Part shown: one piece after another, positions 8,123 to 17,246 of the stretch
Numbering within the stretch: the stretch's first letter is position 1
Layout: every line of letters begins with the position of its first letter
DNA from: Amoebophrya sp. AT5.2
Lineage: Eukaryota; Sar; Dinophyceae; Syndiniales; Amoebophryaceae
Assembly: GCA_005223375.1 (NCBI GenBank)
Contig: RXOD01004551.1
Location: 1-20,598 of the forward strand
Reading direction: 5' to 3'
DNA: 20,598 nucleotides
Program-made: the position numbers and the translations under genes
The notes under the pieces: generated by a model
Databases searched by the model: none
What the model saw: only the letters and a program-made list of their open reading frames with translations
Told to the model about the DNA's origin: nothing

Positions 8123-10150
8123 ATGGAGCTCCTTGCTGCTCTTTATTTTGTGCTACCTCTGCAGCTCGCCTGCGTCCACGGATATGCGGAGCCGCCAACG
8201 CTTTTCCACGATGTCACCCGAGCTTCGGGATCGGACACTGCCACGGCGCAAGTAGATGATCAGTACGTTTCTTTCCTCGAGCCCGTGCCGTGCGGGAATG
8301 TTCTTGTTGTGAACACCAGGGGGGGCTCAGGAGGAGGGCCGAAAACCCTGCGCATCCGTCTTCGTGCGGAGAGCGACCGCGTGTCCTGCGTCGATGTCCG
8401 CGTCCGTTCCGCACACGGAGCCGCGGTCTGGTACTACGAGGTTCCTCCCCCGGCGGAGGCGTACTTTGAGAGAGTATGCTTACCAGAAGATGAAACTACA
8501 CCGGGTGAAGTACGCGGCGCTAACTTCGGTGGTGCTGCGCCCAGGAGCCGACGGCGAACAGCGCTCGAGGTGCAGTTTCCGTGGGAGGCGGTGGCCGGCG
8601 GTGCTGCAGTGGTAGAAGCGGACGAAGTTGCATCTTCGTCTACTTCTGCTCGCAAGGTTGTCTACGACCAAGTGAAGGCCGTGCGCATCTCGGCGATTTC
8701 GTACGACAGCAGCGGCCGTGTGCTCGGCGAAGACCGAATCTTCGCTACGGTTGGAGGGACGGCGGGTGCCGCATCCTCGTCTTCTTTCTCTTTGATGTCC
8801 GACAGTGAACAGGAGGCGGGGGCCCTTTCCACCGAAGATGAAAGGCACATTCGTGACTACCTGATCGAGGAAGAGAACGAACGGCGAACGGCGGATGAGA
8901 AGATGCGGCACATGGCGGAGAAATTCCAGGGGCTGGCTCTTGCTGCTTCATCTGGGGATGTTGACAGAGGCCGGCTAACTGCTACTGCTTTGGAGGCGAG
9001 CGACGCGGCTGCAATCTTCGACGGCGGGCACCTCCTGGAGCAAATCTTGCAGCAGCAGAATGATCACGCAAGCCCAGCAAGTAAAGCAGTCCCGAGTTCC
9101 AGCGGCAGCTCTGGCGCTGCCAGCAGTCCGAGCAGCAGCGACGAACAAGAAAGTCTACGGCCGGTTGACGTCCTCCGGCTCGTCCTGCCTCGAACGGCAT
9201 CGTTGGCGACGGCCTTCGACTTCCTCCTCAACCGGACCGGTGTGGCGATTGGATTGCCGCAGGAGCTCGAGTACTCGAAGCCCAACGGCATGAACGAGCA
9301 CGGGGTAGTGCTTCGGGAAATCCTCCCGGACAGGGACTTCGAGTCTGTGGTCGGAAACTTCTTGATGCGCTCGTCGGTCCTGCCAGCGGCGAAGCAGCTG
9401 TACCCGGAATACGGCACGTTTTACGTAGATCGGGTGCACGCGTTCGTGCTGTTTTACGGAGGCAAGTACGATAGGGAGCTGAAGATGCACATGGACGGGG
9501 CGGAAGTGACCTTCAACGTCTGTCTGGAGAAGAGCAGCGACGCGACCTACGAGGACGAGCTCATGTTCGGGCGCAAAAACGGGGCGGGAGGTGGGGCTGG
9601 GCGGAGGCTTTTGAAGGCGAGGCAAACACAAAGAGGGATGAAAAGAGAGGTCGTGACGCTGCCGCGGGAGCTTGCTGGTGGGCGAAAAAATGTCGACGAG
9701 GAAGACGACGAGGCCGTGAACGTCCTGGAAGTTGCACTCCAGAACAAGAATGCTGGCGAGAGAGGAAAAACAGAGTCCTTTCTGCAGGAGTTAGAACCAG
9801 TTGAAGGGGGAGGTGGTGGAAAAAATCGAGAAAGAGGTGCTGCGCGAACAACCAGTAAGAGCCATCGACCAGAGGCCCGCTTTTTCTCGGAGCCCAATGT
9901 CGGTTACCTGTTCCTGGGTCAGCAAAACCACGGCGTTGCGAACAGAAACGAGGGAAAGGCCGAAGCCGGTAGGGACGGAAAGCGCATCAGTTTGGTGCTG
10001 CGTCTATTGAGCACGGAATTTCGGCGGTCGCCAGCGACCGGCTTCTATTTGCACTGCACGAAAGAAGGTTATTCTTTTTCTCGAAATGTGCCTGGGCGTG
10101 AAACAATGAGACAGCAGGTCGTGCTTGATCACCACTATGGCGATCTCTGA
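8123..10150 (+). CDS. Secretory-pathway 2-oxoglutarate/Fe(II)-dependent oxygenase, prolyl/lysyl-hydroxylase-like
   Basis: Single exon, 675 aa. Residues 1-21 form a signal peptide (hydrophobic core LLAALYFVLPLQLA), pointing to the ER lumen or secretion. Residues about 25-215 look like a beta-rich domain I cannot name, followed by a charged helical stretch (about 235-280). The catalytic region starts near residue 360. It has FYVDRVHAFVLFYGGKYD, then the HxD iron motif in MHMDGAEVTFNVCL (H456, D458). The distal histidine is in QQNHGVA (H603), and the 2-oxoglutarate arginine is probably R621 in GKRISLVLRL. This is the hydroxylase-type double-stranded beta-helix core, so the expected reaction is oxidative hydroxylation of a protein or peptide side chain coupled to 2-oxoglutarate decarboxylation. 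About 80 more residues than usual separate D458 from H603, mostly low-complexity Gly/Lys/Arg/Glu sequence. The substrate cannot be read from the sequence. Confidence 0.85.
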   Translation: MELLAALYFVLPLQLACVHGYAEPPTLFHDVTRASGSDTATAQVDDQYVSFLEPVPCGNVLVVNTRGGSGGGPKTLRIRLRAESDRVSCVDVRVRSAHGAAVWYYEVPPPAEAYFERVCLPEDETTPGEVRGANFGGAAPRSRRRTALEVQFPWEAVAGGAAVVEADEVASSSTSARKVVYDQVKAVRISAISYDSSGRVLGEDRIFATVGGTAGAASSSSFSLMSDSEQEAGALSTEDERHIRDYLIEEENERRTADEKMRHMAEKFQGLALAASSGDVDRGRLTATALEASDAAAIFDGGHLLEQILQQQNDHASPASKAVPSSSGSSGAASSPSSSDEQESLRPVDVLRLVLPRTASLATAFDFLLNRTGVAIGLPQELEYSKPNGMNEHGVVLREILPDRDFESVVGNFLMRSSVLPAAKQLYPEYGTFYVDRVHAFVLFYGGKYDRELKMHMDGAEVTFNVCLEKSSDATYEDELMFGRKNGAGGGAGRRLLKARQTQRGMKREVVTLPRELAGGRKNVDEEDDEAVNVLEVALQNKNAGERGKTESFLQELEPVEGGGGGKNRERGAARTTSKSHRPEARFFSEPNVGYLFLGQQNHGVANRNEGKAEAGRDGKRISLVLRLLSTEFRRSPATGFYLHCTKEGYSFSRNVPGRETMRQQVVLDHHYGDL

Positions 10151-10606
10151 CGGTGGCGCACGCCTTCATCTCGGTGGTCAGGTAGTACTAGAGCTGCAAC
10201 CTTTGTATTGTTCGTGATAGTGCTGTTCTAGAATGAATTGACTCGAATCTGCATCATGATTGACATTGAGGTTGAGCCAGCTTGCTATTGGTTCGGTCGG
10301 CGGCCTGTCGGCGGAAATGGTGCAATGACTCTTACGCAGCACAATGCTTTTTACCCTTGCGGCTCTTTTTTTCGTGGTGCCAATGGCCTTGCTTTCGCGT
10401 TCAGAATAAACAAAGTAGTCTTCATCTCTAGGTAGGAAGCCTGAAAACAGTTTTATCATAATGAATCGATCCCACGGTCCGTCCACCTCCACCCTTTCGC
10501 CAAAGAAGCAGTTGTGTCCTGCCATGGACACCAGACCGTAATACACACCTTTGAGCAGTGTTGTACTTGTGCTACAAGATGTAAAACGGAATAGACAACA
10601 AGTAAG
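10151..10606. other. Intergenic gap upstream of ALG12
   Basis: About 450 bases without a supported gene. An open frame on the minus strand spans most of it, but it has no recognisable motif and is treated as chance. Confidence 0.5.
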
Positions 10607-13600
10607 ATGTCGTTCCCCACTGCCGCTTCTTCATCCGAGAAAACATCTGGCGATAAGCAGGAGCCAGCCAAAGCCTTCGGCAACAAGGCAGCACCGCGTC
10701 GCGGTAGCCAAGGCAACCGCCAGTTCGTGAATGCGCTCCGCTCCGGCCCCCAGGACAGCTGGGACTCCAGCAGCGAGATGGAAGTTAAGCGCGCAGCAAA
10801 ATCCCCCACCTCGTCCACGAGGCGGCTGCTAGTCTTTCTCCTCGCGGCAGTCGTCGTCACACTGGTGTTTCTCTGCCCGTTTACGAAGACCGAGGAATCG
10901 TTCAACATGCAGGCAGTTTATGATCTGTACTACAAGAAGGAGCAGGTTCAGTCGTACGACCATATCCAGTTCCAGGGGGTGGTGCCGCGAACTTTTCTCG
11001 GCCCGAAGTTCATCGAGGTATTCCTCTTCCGCCCGCTGGAGCTAGCGGAGAGGTGGACAAAGGTGGCAAGGGCGGCAGCGGGAGCCGTGCTCGTGGTCGG
11101 TGCGCCACCTCCTGTGGACCACGGCGGCGGGTTTTCTTGGGCGTGGTTTGGAGAGGCAATCGCGAATGCAGCCACAGCTGCCGCAGAAGCTGCGGCGGAG
11201 GAAGAAGATTCGACGCCGCTGGACGGCTACAGCCTGCTGCTGCTTGTGCGAGTCTTTGTCGGACTGTGTGGGGTGCTCGTGTTTTCCCACCTCGCCGAGT
11301 CCGTCGGGCGGGCGGGAAGCGTTTTCCTGCTCTTCTTGATGACCCAGTTCCATTTGGTCTTCTACTGCAGCCGCACGTTGCCGAACACTTTCGCGCTCCT
11401 GATTTGCGGCCACGCGCTGTCGCATTGGCTTCGGGGAAACGTGTTTCTGGCGACACTCCACGTCACGGCGTGTGCGATCGCCTTCCGGTGCGAAATGGCC
11501 GTGGTCTTCCTCGCGCTGGGAGTGGAATCTGCGACTCGAAGTGCCCTCAGACGGTTCCTCTTCGCGGCGCTCTGCGGGTTTCTCGTCTTCTTGCCCCTCA
11601 CGGTGGTAGTCGATTCCTTCTACTGGCGGCAGTCGGAGTACAGCTTGGACCTCTGCGTGGGATCCGGCCAGGGAAAAGAACCAACGAAATCGCCGTCAGC
11701 CCCCCCATTCTCACCGGTCGAGGGTCTGCTTCGCCGATTGATGGCCGCAGACGTGACCGGTTTGTGCGATGCTTTCAACGAGCAGACTCTGCTGGGGCGC
11801 GTCCTCCGCCGATTCACCTGGCCAGAGCTGGGCGTCTTCATCTTTAACGGCGTCGAGCACAAAAGCAGCGACTGGGGCGTCATGCCGTGGCACTGGTATT
11901 TCTCAAATGCGCTTCCGAAAGCGGTCGGGCCGCTGCTGCTGGCTTTGGTTCCCGAGGCGGCGCTTCCGCTTTTCGGCAGCGCTGCGGAGGGGTCGTCCGT
12001 ACACGGTGATGCGGGTACTGCCAATTCCTCATCTCCACAAAGTAGAAGGAGCAGCACTAGTACGACGTTGTTGTTTAAGGCGCGACTCCTCTTCATTTGG
12101 GTGCTAGTGCCGACGGCGGCTTTATCCTGCATTGGGCACAAAGAACTGCGATTCATATTCGTGCCTGTGCTCGCAGTGATTGTGCTGGTGTCGATAATCG
12201 TGTCCGAGCGGCGAGCATTCTTCGCCGCACGCGGATGGAACATGACGCGGTTTCTGTACGATTGCTTGCTGCTTCTCATCGTTGCGGCGCAGGGGGCGCT
12301 GCTCGCGGGACGAGCAGTAGCGTCGGTGTACAATTACCCGGCGGGGTGGACCCTGATGACGTTGCAGGCGCAGCGAACGATGCAGTACGGCGATCTCTTC
12401 GTCGTTGATGATCAGAGCGCATCGAAGCTGGTAACGAACACGACAAAGGTTGATGGTGTTGAGACGCCAACGACTCTCGCGGAGGCACGTGAGCTACTCG
12501 CGGCAGAAAAAGACGCGCAGGAGCAGCAGCAGATGTCCAACATAGCCGAGACAGAAGACTACGCAGCCCCCTTTTTCTCCCTGGACCTCTTCGCAGCAGC
12601 CGAAAAACTGAGCAACCTGCGGCCTTTTGTACCGGGGGAAGAGTTTTTCCTTTGGGCTTTTGATTTGTTCGCGGACGCGACGGTTCGGATCGTCCGCAGT
12701 CTTTCACTGGTGTCCGGCGCGCATCGGAAGAAGAAGACGGGTGGCGGGACCGTAGCGAACGACGCCGACGAGGACGGATTGCGTGACGTCTTCAGGACTC
12801 TGCGGGAAAAGCACCCGGTGGTGCGGTACGTTTTCCGAAATGGCGACAAGTGGATTCCGCAGGCGAAAAATGTGACGGTGGACAGTCGGACGCTCACGGA
12901 TCTACTGCTGAAGGGAAGTTCGGAGAAAACCCGAGACTCAACGGCAACAAAGCCGCATCTTGCGACGTACTGGCGGCTCACGAGGCTGGCCGAATGGTTG
13001 TTCGGGATCGACAACGAGCAGCCGGTTACGCTTGCCGACCTGCAAGCGCTATCCAGCAAAGGGGCCCCCGCTCGGCGAGAGGAAAAGAATGCGGTGAGAG
13101 TGCAAGGCCATCGCGTGACAGTACCCTTTGAGCGGTTCTTCGAGACTCCGCAGCTTCTCCGCGCAATCGGGACGCACTATTCGAAGAAGTTTGCTGGCGC
13201 AGACGAGGCATCGGGACCACTCTCGTCGGGGGAGAGGCTGAAGCACTTGCTGAAGGTGGTGCGTAAGGAATCGCCAGCAGCGGCGGATGCCTCTCTGATC
13301 GGAGCATGGCGGAAAGATGTATCCACCCCGCCACCCCGGGCCCTCGAGAAACTCCGCAGCATGGCCAGCAACGACACGCAGCAGCTGGGTGTCGTGCTTA
13401 CTCCCAACCGAATACCATTGCACCTCTTCCTCGACAGACTAGCTGTCAACGAGGGGGTTACTCAGTTTGTCACCCGTGCGTTCGCGGTAGTGACGAAGGA
13501 GGTAATTCCAGATATCGAATCTTCAGACGGTTACGGTACAACTTCTACTGGTACCCCGCCACCGGACATTTTGGTTGCCGAGTGTTGCGACGGATTGGAC

Positions 13601-13885
13601 GTAGAAAGTTTGAACCAGGACGCGGTGGAGGAGAGTGACGAGTTGGACGAAGAAGACGCAGGAACCGGGCGCAACACTGAAGATGCTGCCGCTGTTGAAA
13701 AAGTTGAGAGTTCCAGTGCCACCAGCGCAGCTTCAGTATTGCGACACCGGAAGCAGTTCCGACGATTATTGCAGGTGGGGGGTTACGTGCTCGTAGGCCT
13801 GAGCTACGGCTTCTCGCGGATGAACTATCGGCGCTTGGAGATGGAGCTCGCGCCGAGGCTCGGAGTCTGGGTGCGAAGGTCGTAA
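10607..13885 (+). CDS. ALG12: ALG12-type dolichyl-P-mannose alpha-1,6-mannosyltransferase (GT22), with extra C-terminal region
   Basis: ALG12 adds the eighth mannose, in alpha-1,6 linkage, to the lipid-linked N-glycan precursor in the ER lumen, using dolichyl-phosphate mannose. Single exon, 1092 aa. After a Ser/Lys-rich cytosolic start and a first membrane segment (about 67-88) come CPFTKTEESFNMQ (C90), the catalytic first-loop acid block, and YDHIQFQGVVPRTFLGP (about 117-133). Later blocks are CSRTLPNTFAL, AFRCEMA, VVDSFYWR, the diagnostic FNGVEHKSSDWGVMPWHWYF (about 411-430), HKELRFIF (about 511) and YNYPAGW (about 575). Family members are about 490-550 aa, so this one is roughly twice as long. 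The usual final block resembling HIDVAAAxTGVSxF seems to be LHLFLDRLAVNEGVTQF, with H939, implying an insertion of about 340 residues. A last hydrophobic segment lies near residue 1060. PIG-B and other GT22 members are less likely because of the KSSDWG block. Confidence 0.92.
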   Translation: MSFPTAASSSEKTSGDKQEPAKAFGNKAAPRRGSQGNRQFVNALRSGPQDSWDSSSEMEVKRAAKSPTSSTRRLLVFLLAAVVVTLVFLCPFTKTEESFNMQAVYDLYYKKEQVQSYDHIQFQGVVPRTFLGPKFIEVFLFRPLELAERWTKVARAAAGAVLVVGAPPPVDHGGGFSWAWFGEAIANAATAAAEAAAEEEDSTPLDGYSLLLLVRVFVGLCGVLVFSHLAESVGRAGSVFLLFLMTQFHLVFYCSRTLPNTFALLICGHALSHWLRGNVFLATLHVTACAIAFRCEMAVVFLALGVESATRSALRRFLFAALCGFLVFLPLTVVVDSFYWRQSEYSLDLCVGSGQGKEPTKSPSAPPFSPVEGLLRRLMAADVTGLCDAFNEQTLLGRVLRRFTWPELGVFIFNGVEHKSSDWGVMPWHWYFSNALPKAVGPLLLALVPEAALPLFGSAAEGSSVHGDAGTANSSSPQSRRSSTSTTLLFKARLLFIWVLVPTAALSCIGHKELRFIFVPVLAVIVLVSIIVSERRAFFAARGWNMTRFLYDCLLLLIVAAQGALLAGRAVASVYNYPAGWTLMTLQAQRTMQYGDLFVVDDQSASKLVTNTTKVDGVETPTTLAEARELLAAEKDAQEQQQMSNIAETEDYAAPFFSLDLFAAAEKLSNLRPFVPGEEFFLWAFDLFADATVRIVRSLSLVSGAHRKKKTGGGTVANDADEDGLRDVFRTLREKHPVVRYVFRNGDKWIPQAKNVTVDSRTLTDLLLKGSSEKTRDSTATKPHLATYWRLTRLAEWLFGIDNEQPVTLADLQALSSKGAPARREEKNAVRVQGHRVTVPFERFFETPQLLRAIGTHYSKKFAGADEASGPLSSGERLKHLLKVVRKESPAAADASLIGAWRKDVSTPPPRALEKLRSMASNDTQQLGVVLTPNRIPLHLFLDRLAVNEGVTQFVTRAFAVVTKEVIPDIESSDGYGTTSTGTPPPDILVAECCDGLDVESLNQDAVEESDELDEEDAGTGRNTEDAAAVEKVESSSATSAASVLRHRKQFRRLLQVGGYVLVGLSYGFSRMNYRRLEMELAPRLGVWVRRS

Positions 13886-14642
13886 ATTGAGGGCCGCAGA
13901 AAAAAAGTTAGCGACGCGACTTTATTCTTGTTGGGTAGTACAACCGACCGCGACCGTGACGAAGGCGACAGTTGCACCTGCAAGAACTGCTGCTGCAGTT
14001 ATTTCCGGGAGCAACTGGTGCTCAACTAGTCACTGATTTGCTCCTCTTCGTGCTGTTTGAAGAGAATGACCATGCATAGATAACACGATTGATGACATTG
14101 ACAGCTGTTGCACTTGCAGTAGATTCAGATTGACCCAAAGGCACGATCCCGGTTGTCTGCTGCGAACCGCGTACTTGCCTGCACTCGCAGTAGATAGCTT
14201 TGCTGTAAACGGAATCGGAAATGGTAAGCTCCTCCTCCAGTCGCAGAAGCCGTGGTGTTTGCAGGTGCGCAGACTGCGACGAGGTCAAGGAGAGGCTTTA
14301 TTTGACGTTATGTGAAGATCGAAGAAGAAGAACGCATAGTTAGTCGTGATGAAGATGCAAAGAGGACGAGTCGAGCGAGGAATCACGCAGTGGCGCTTTA
14401 AAGTATCGTCACCAGCAGTAGACCAAGACCGACCACCTCGTCGCCCCCGTCACATTTCGTCGAACAAGTCGTCATTCTAGTCGCAATCGTGATCGACGCT
14501 GGCGTAGTCATAGTGGATATAAAAGAGACGAAGTATGTGTGACAGCACTGAGACTGACTCATTTCATTCAACATTCTGATTCTATTCGTATTTGAAGGCT
14601 GTTGCAGTTAGCGACGCAACACCGACAGGGTAAAGACAAAGG
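13886..14642. other. Intergenic gap upstream of the SHIPPO gene
   Basis: About 750 bases, no supported gene on either strand. The only candidate element is a TATA-like box at 14516-14525, listed separately. Confidence 0.5.
14516..14525 (+). promoter_or_regulatory. Possible TATA box for the SHIPPO gene
   Basis: GATATAAAAG matches a strong TATA box and lies about 118 bases before the start ATG at 14643. Typical dinoflagellates are thought to lack standard TATA boxes, so this may be chance or may point to a different promoter type. Confidence 0.3.
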
Positions 14643-15714
14643 ATGTCTGGGTCAGAGCCGCGGGCGACGAAGCTGACGGTGCTTTCCACCGTTAGCAGTG
14701 CGCCCAAGATCACCATCAAAGGGCGATGGAAATCGAAGCCGCCGAAGGACGGGCCCGGTCCTGGAGCGTACTAAACCTATGGACACCTTCCTACACCTAC
14801 TTCAACATATTTATTTATCTACTTCTACTGCTTGTAGCTTTATTCGGGCGCGAGGTGTTGTTGACTTCACGGACCTGCTCACCAAAATTGAACCAGGTAT
14901 ACCCCTGGTGCCAACGCGAAGTTCTCCGGAACCACGTCGGTGTCCATCCAGGGCCGCCACTTTCAGAGGTCAAAAGAGCTCGGTCCGGGCCCCGGGCAGT
15001 ACTACCAGGGGGAGAGTCTGAGTGGCTATTCCTCGCAATACTCCTTCGGCACGGAGAGGCGACTAAAGCCACGGTTACACCACCAAACGCCCGGACCAGG
15101 CAGCTACGGAACACTGCCACTCCCGAAAGGGCCTGCCGCGGTGCTGCTCGAAAAGGGGCGTACAACGGCTTATATAAACTTTTATTGGTGGTGGTGGAGG
15201 ATAAAATGCTCAAGCCAAAAATAGAAACCAAGTTGCTCTCCTCGCTCTCGTGGTCAAAGTACGTAGCCAGAAGAAAAACCAATAGCATTTATTGAACTGC
15301 CCTTGCTCCTCCGCTCGCAGGACCACGCGCTTTGAACAACGGACCCGGGCCCGGGACGTACATACCAACCGTAGCGAGGAACTTAGTGTACGAAACGAGC
15401 GGTAGCGCGGTCTTCGGGACGTCGACACGCTCCGCGCCACGGAAGATGTACTCGCCGGGGCCAGGACAGTAAATTCTTTTAATTGAAAAAATCCAAAAAT
15501 TTCTTTTTTATCAAGAGGGACCGGACTCTTCTTTTCTGCTCGACGAAGACATCGGATCAGCGGATGAAACCAAAACAGGTACGCCAAGGCCGTGAGTTTC
15601 GAGTCGACGGCGCCGAAGTACAGCATAAAGAGCAGGGGTGGCGACAAGTTGCGCTCGGTGTCGCTCACGCCGGGGCCAGGAACCTCCGTCGGACTTGTGT
15701 CCAGTTTTGGCTAG
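14643..15714 (+). CDS. SHIPPO / sperm-tail PG-rich repeat ciliary protein (ODF3/CIMAP-like)
   Basis: Proteins with PGPGxY repeats bind inside or along ciliary microtubules, so this gene implies a flagellated stage. I assemble four exons: 14643-14767, 14897-15159, 15321-15468 and 15579-15714, giving 223 aa. Introns are 129, 161 and 110 bases, phases 2, 1 and 2, all GT-AG. Six repeat cores are visible in order: GPGPGAY (37-43, completed by splicing), GPGPGQYY, TPGPGSY, GPGPGTY, SPGPGQY (completed by splicing) and TPGPGTS at the end. The joins restore Ala-Tyr at the first intron and Gln-Tyr at the third, which supports the boundaries. The ATG has A at -3. The final repeat lacks its tyrosine before the TAG at 15712, so a further exon cannot be excluded. 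Confidence 0.9.
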
Positions 15715-16441
15715 CACACACCCTCGACGGTGGTCGACAGCTTCAGCGAGAAAGTCAAATCACCCAAGATGCACACCACCACACAGCTAACGAAACGTTT
15801 TTGCAGCCATCGATTCAGAGAATACAGAATTGATCACCTCCTCCTGCTTCATAGTTTTGATTGTGCTCACAGACTGATTTGATACCAGTGGCACGAATCA
15901 TGAAATGGTCATGTAACTGCATCGACACTGCGCCCGACATTGGAATCGGGAAGAGGGACGAGCATGCGGAAATACAAAATTGTGTTCCATCACTAGCACC
16001 GGGTCCAAATCCATCGAACAGTGCAGAAAGAGATCAAGACGCGATCGGTCGCTAGAAATCAAAACTTGCCGCAGCCCTAAATATGAACGCGGATGGCGAT
16101 CTATCAAGATCATCTTCAACTTTCTGGTCCGTGCACGGATCACCAGGCGGCTTTCTGGTCTGAAATCCCCCAAAAAGAATCGGACTTCGAAACACTTTCC
16201 TGAAAGATCATCCTCCATTCATTAGACACAGCCCGAAGCAACAGTATATCACTTGATGAAGAAGCATCTTTGTGAAGAAGATTTTTGAGCAGGCAAACGC
16301 TAAGGTTTTAGCTTCACGAGGATCACGAACTTACTACTCATTTAGAAGCTAGAACCACATCTTCAGCGAGATCTCCGTTGTTCCCATAGCCGCCAGAAGA
16401 TTTAGTGTGTGAAAACTTAGCTATCACGAGCAAGGAGCAAG
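15715..16441. other. Intergenic gap upstream of UBL5
   Basis: About 730 bases, A/T-richer than the genes. Short open frames on both strands overlap each other and show no signature. I see no structured RNA I can name. Confidence 0.5.
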
Positions 16442-16663
16442 ATGATTGAGGTGATTCTGAACGATCGGGTCGGGAAGAAGATCCGCGTGAAGTGCAATCC
16501 GGACGACACGGTGGGCGACTTGAAGAAACTTGTGGCCGCGCAGTGCGGTGTGCGGGCGGAAAAAATAAGGATCCAGCAGTGGTACAAGATCTTCAAGGAT
16601 CACATCACCCTTCTCGACTACGAAATAAAGGACGGCATGGGCCTGGAATTGTATTACAACTAA
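16442..16663 (+). CDS. UBL5: Ubiquitin-like protein 5 (UBL5/Hub1)
   Basis: A 73-aa protein covering the whole family length, intronless. It begins [19 protein letters not shown] and continues with [34 protein letters not shown] and ends LELYYN. Hub1/UBL5 has a ubiquitin fold but ends in a Tyr-Tyr pair plus one residue rather than Gly-Gly, so it is not conjugated. It binds spliceosomal proteins such as Snu66 non-covalently. D22, reported as the key residue of the Snu66-binding surface in yeast, is present. In yeast Hub1 helps the spliceosome use weak or non-canonical 5' splice sites, which is notable given the introns in this window. The ATG has A at -3 (CAAGATG). Confidence 0.97.
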   Translation: MIEVILNDRVGKKIRVKCNPDDTVGDLKKLVAAQCGVRAEKIRIQQWYKIFKDHITLLDYEIKDGMGLELYYN

Positions 16664-17246
16664 GGAGGATCAGGAGCAGGCGGAGGCCCTAGTTGCTCGT
16701 CCCGGACTGCGTGGGTGGACGATGAAATATTGCTTGGGGAAAAAAGCCCTCGCTGATGAAGGAGGCACTCATGGGATCCTTGGAAAGCGACCCGACTCCA
16801 GACTTTGATTCGATTCTCATTGATTCCTCACCTCCTGGGGTAAACAGACCAGGACACATAGCTTGTAAAACTGTTCAGAACAATTCTCGAGGGACATTCC
16901 AAGAACAAAAGAGACCGAAATCTTGATGGCGAAGAACTCAACACCGACAACGGAAATAAAAAAACCGGGATGCACCTGCACGAGTAAGTGTGGGTTTCTT
17001 CTTTGAAGATAATTGTCATCTACTTGTTCGACTCTACCACCACTGGGGTCTTTGAATCGACATGTTGTGTCCGTGCAAGTGGAAGTGCCTCGGCGCTCTC
17101 GGAATCGTATTGATTCGGCGTCCACGGGTTGTCGTCGTCCGAAGCTTGCTTGAGGATGGCCGCCCGGTCTTCAGCGCTGTTGTTTTTTTCGGCGTCTGCA
17201 CAGTCAACAAGAAAAACAAAAATAACGAGCCACGGCCCGCTTCAAG
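16664..17246. other. Intergenic gap upstream of the iGluR-like gene
   Basis: About 580 bases. A 56-codon frame starts at an ATG at 16756 (acidic beginning, MGSLESDPTPDFDSI) but matches nothing I know; it is noted, not called. An AATAAA sits near 16953, about 290 bases after the UBL5 stop. Confidence 0.45.

Noticed and set aside
10404..10410. AATAAA as a polyadenylation signal for the oxygenase gene
   Set aside because: A single hexamer in A/T-rich DNA about 255 bases after the stop is expected by chance, and dinoflagellate-type genomes do not rely on it.
10178..10546. 122-codon minus-strand frame between the oxygenase and ALG12
   Set aside because: No recognisable domain, opposite to all other genes and without supporting signals; open by chance in a 450-base gap is plausible.
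16756..16926. 56-codon frame between UBL5 and the iGluR gene
   Set aside because: Its acidic start looks protein-like, but there is no homology, codon bias is weak and it ends in low-information sequence.
17227..17246. CGCTTCAAG before the iGluR start as a relic spliced leader
   Set aside because: Only a few terminal bases match the spliced leader and CAAG before ATG is also explained by the start-codon context.
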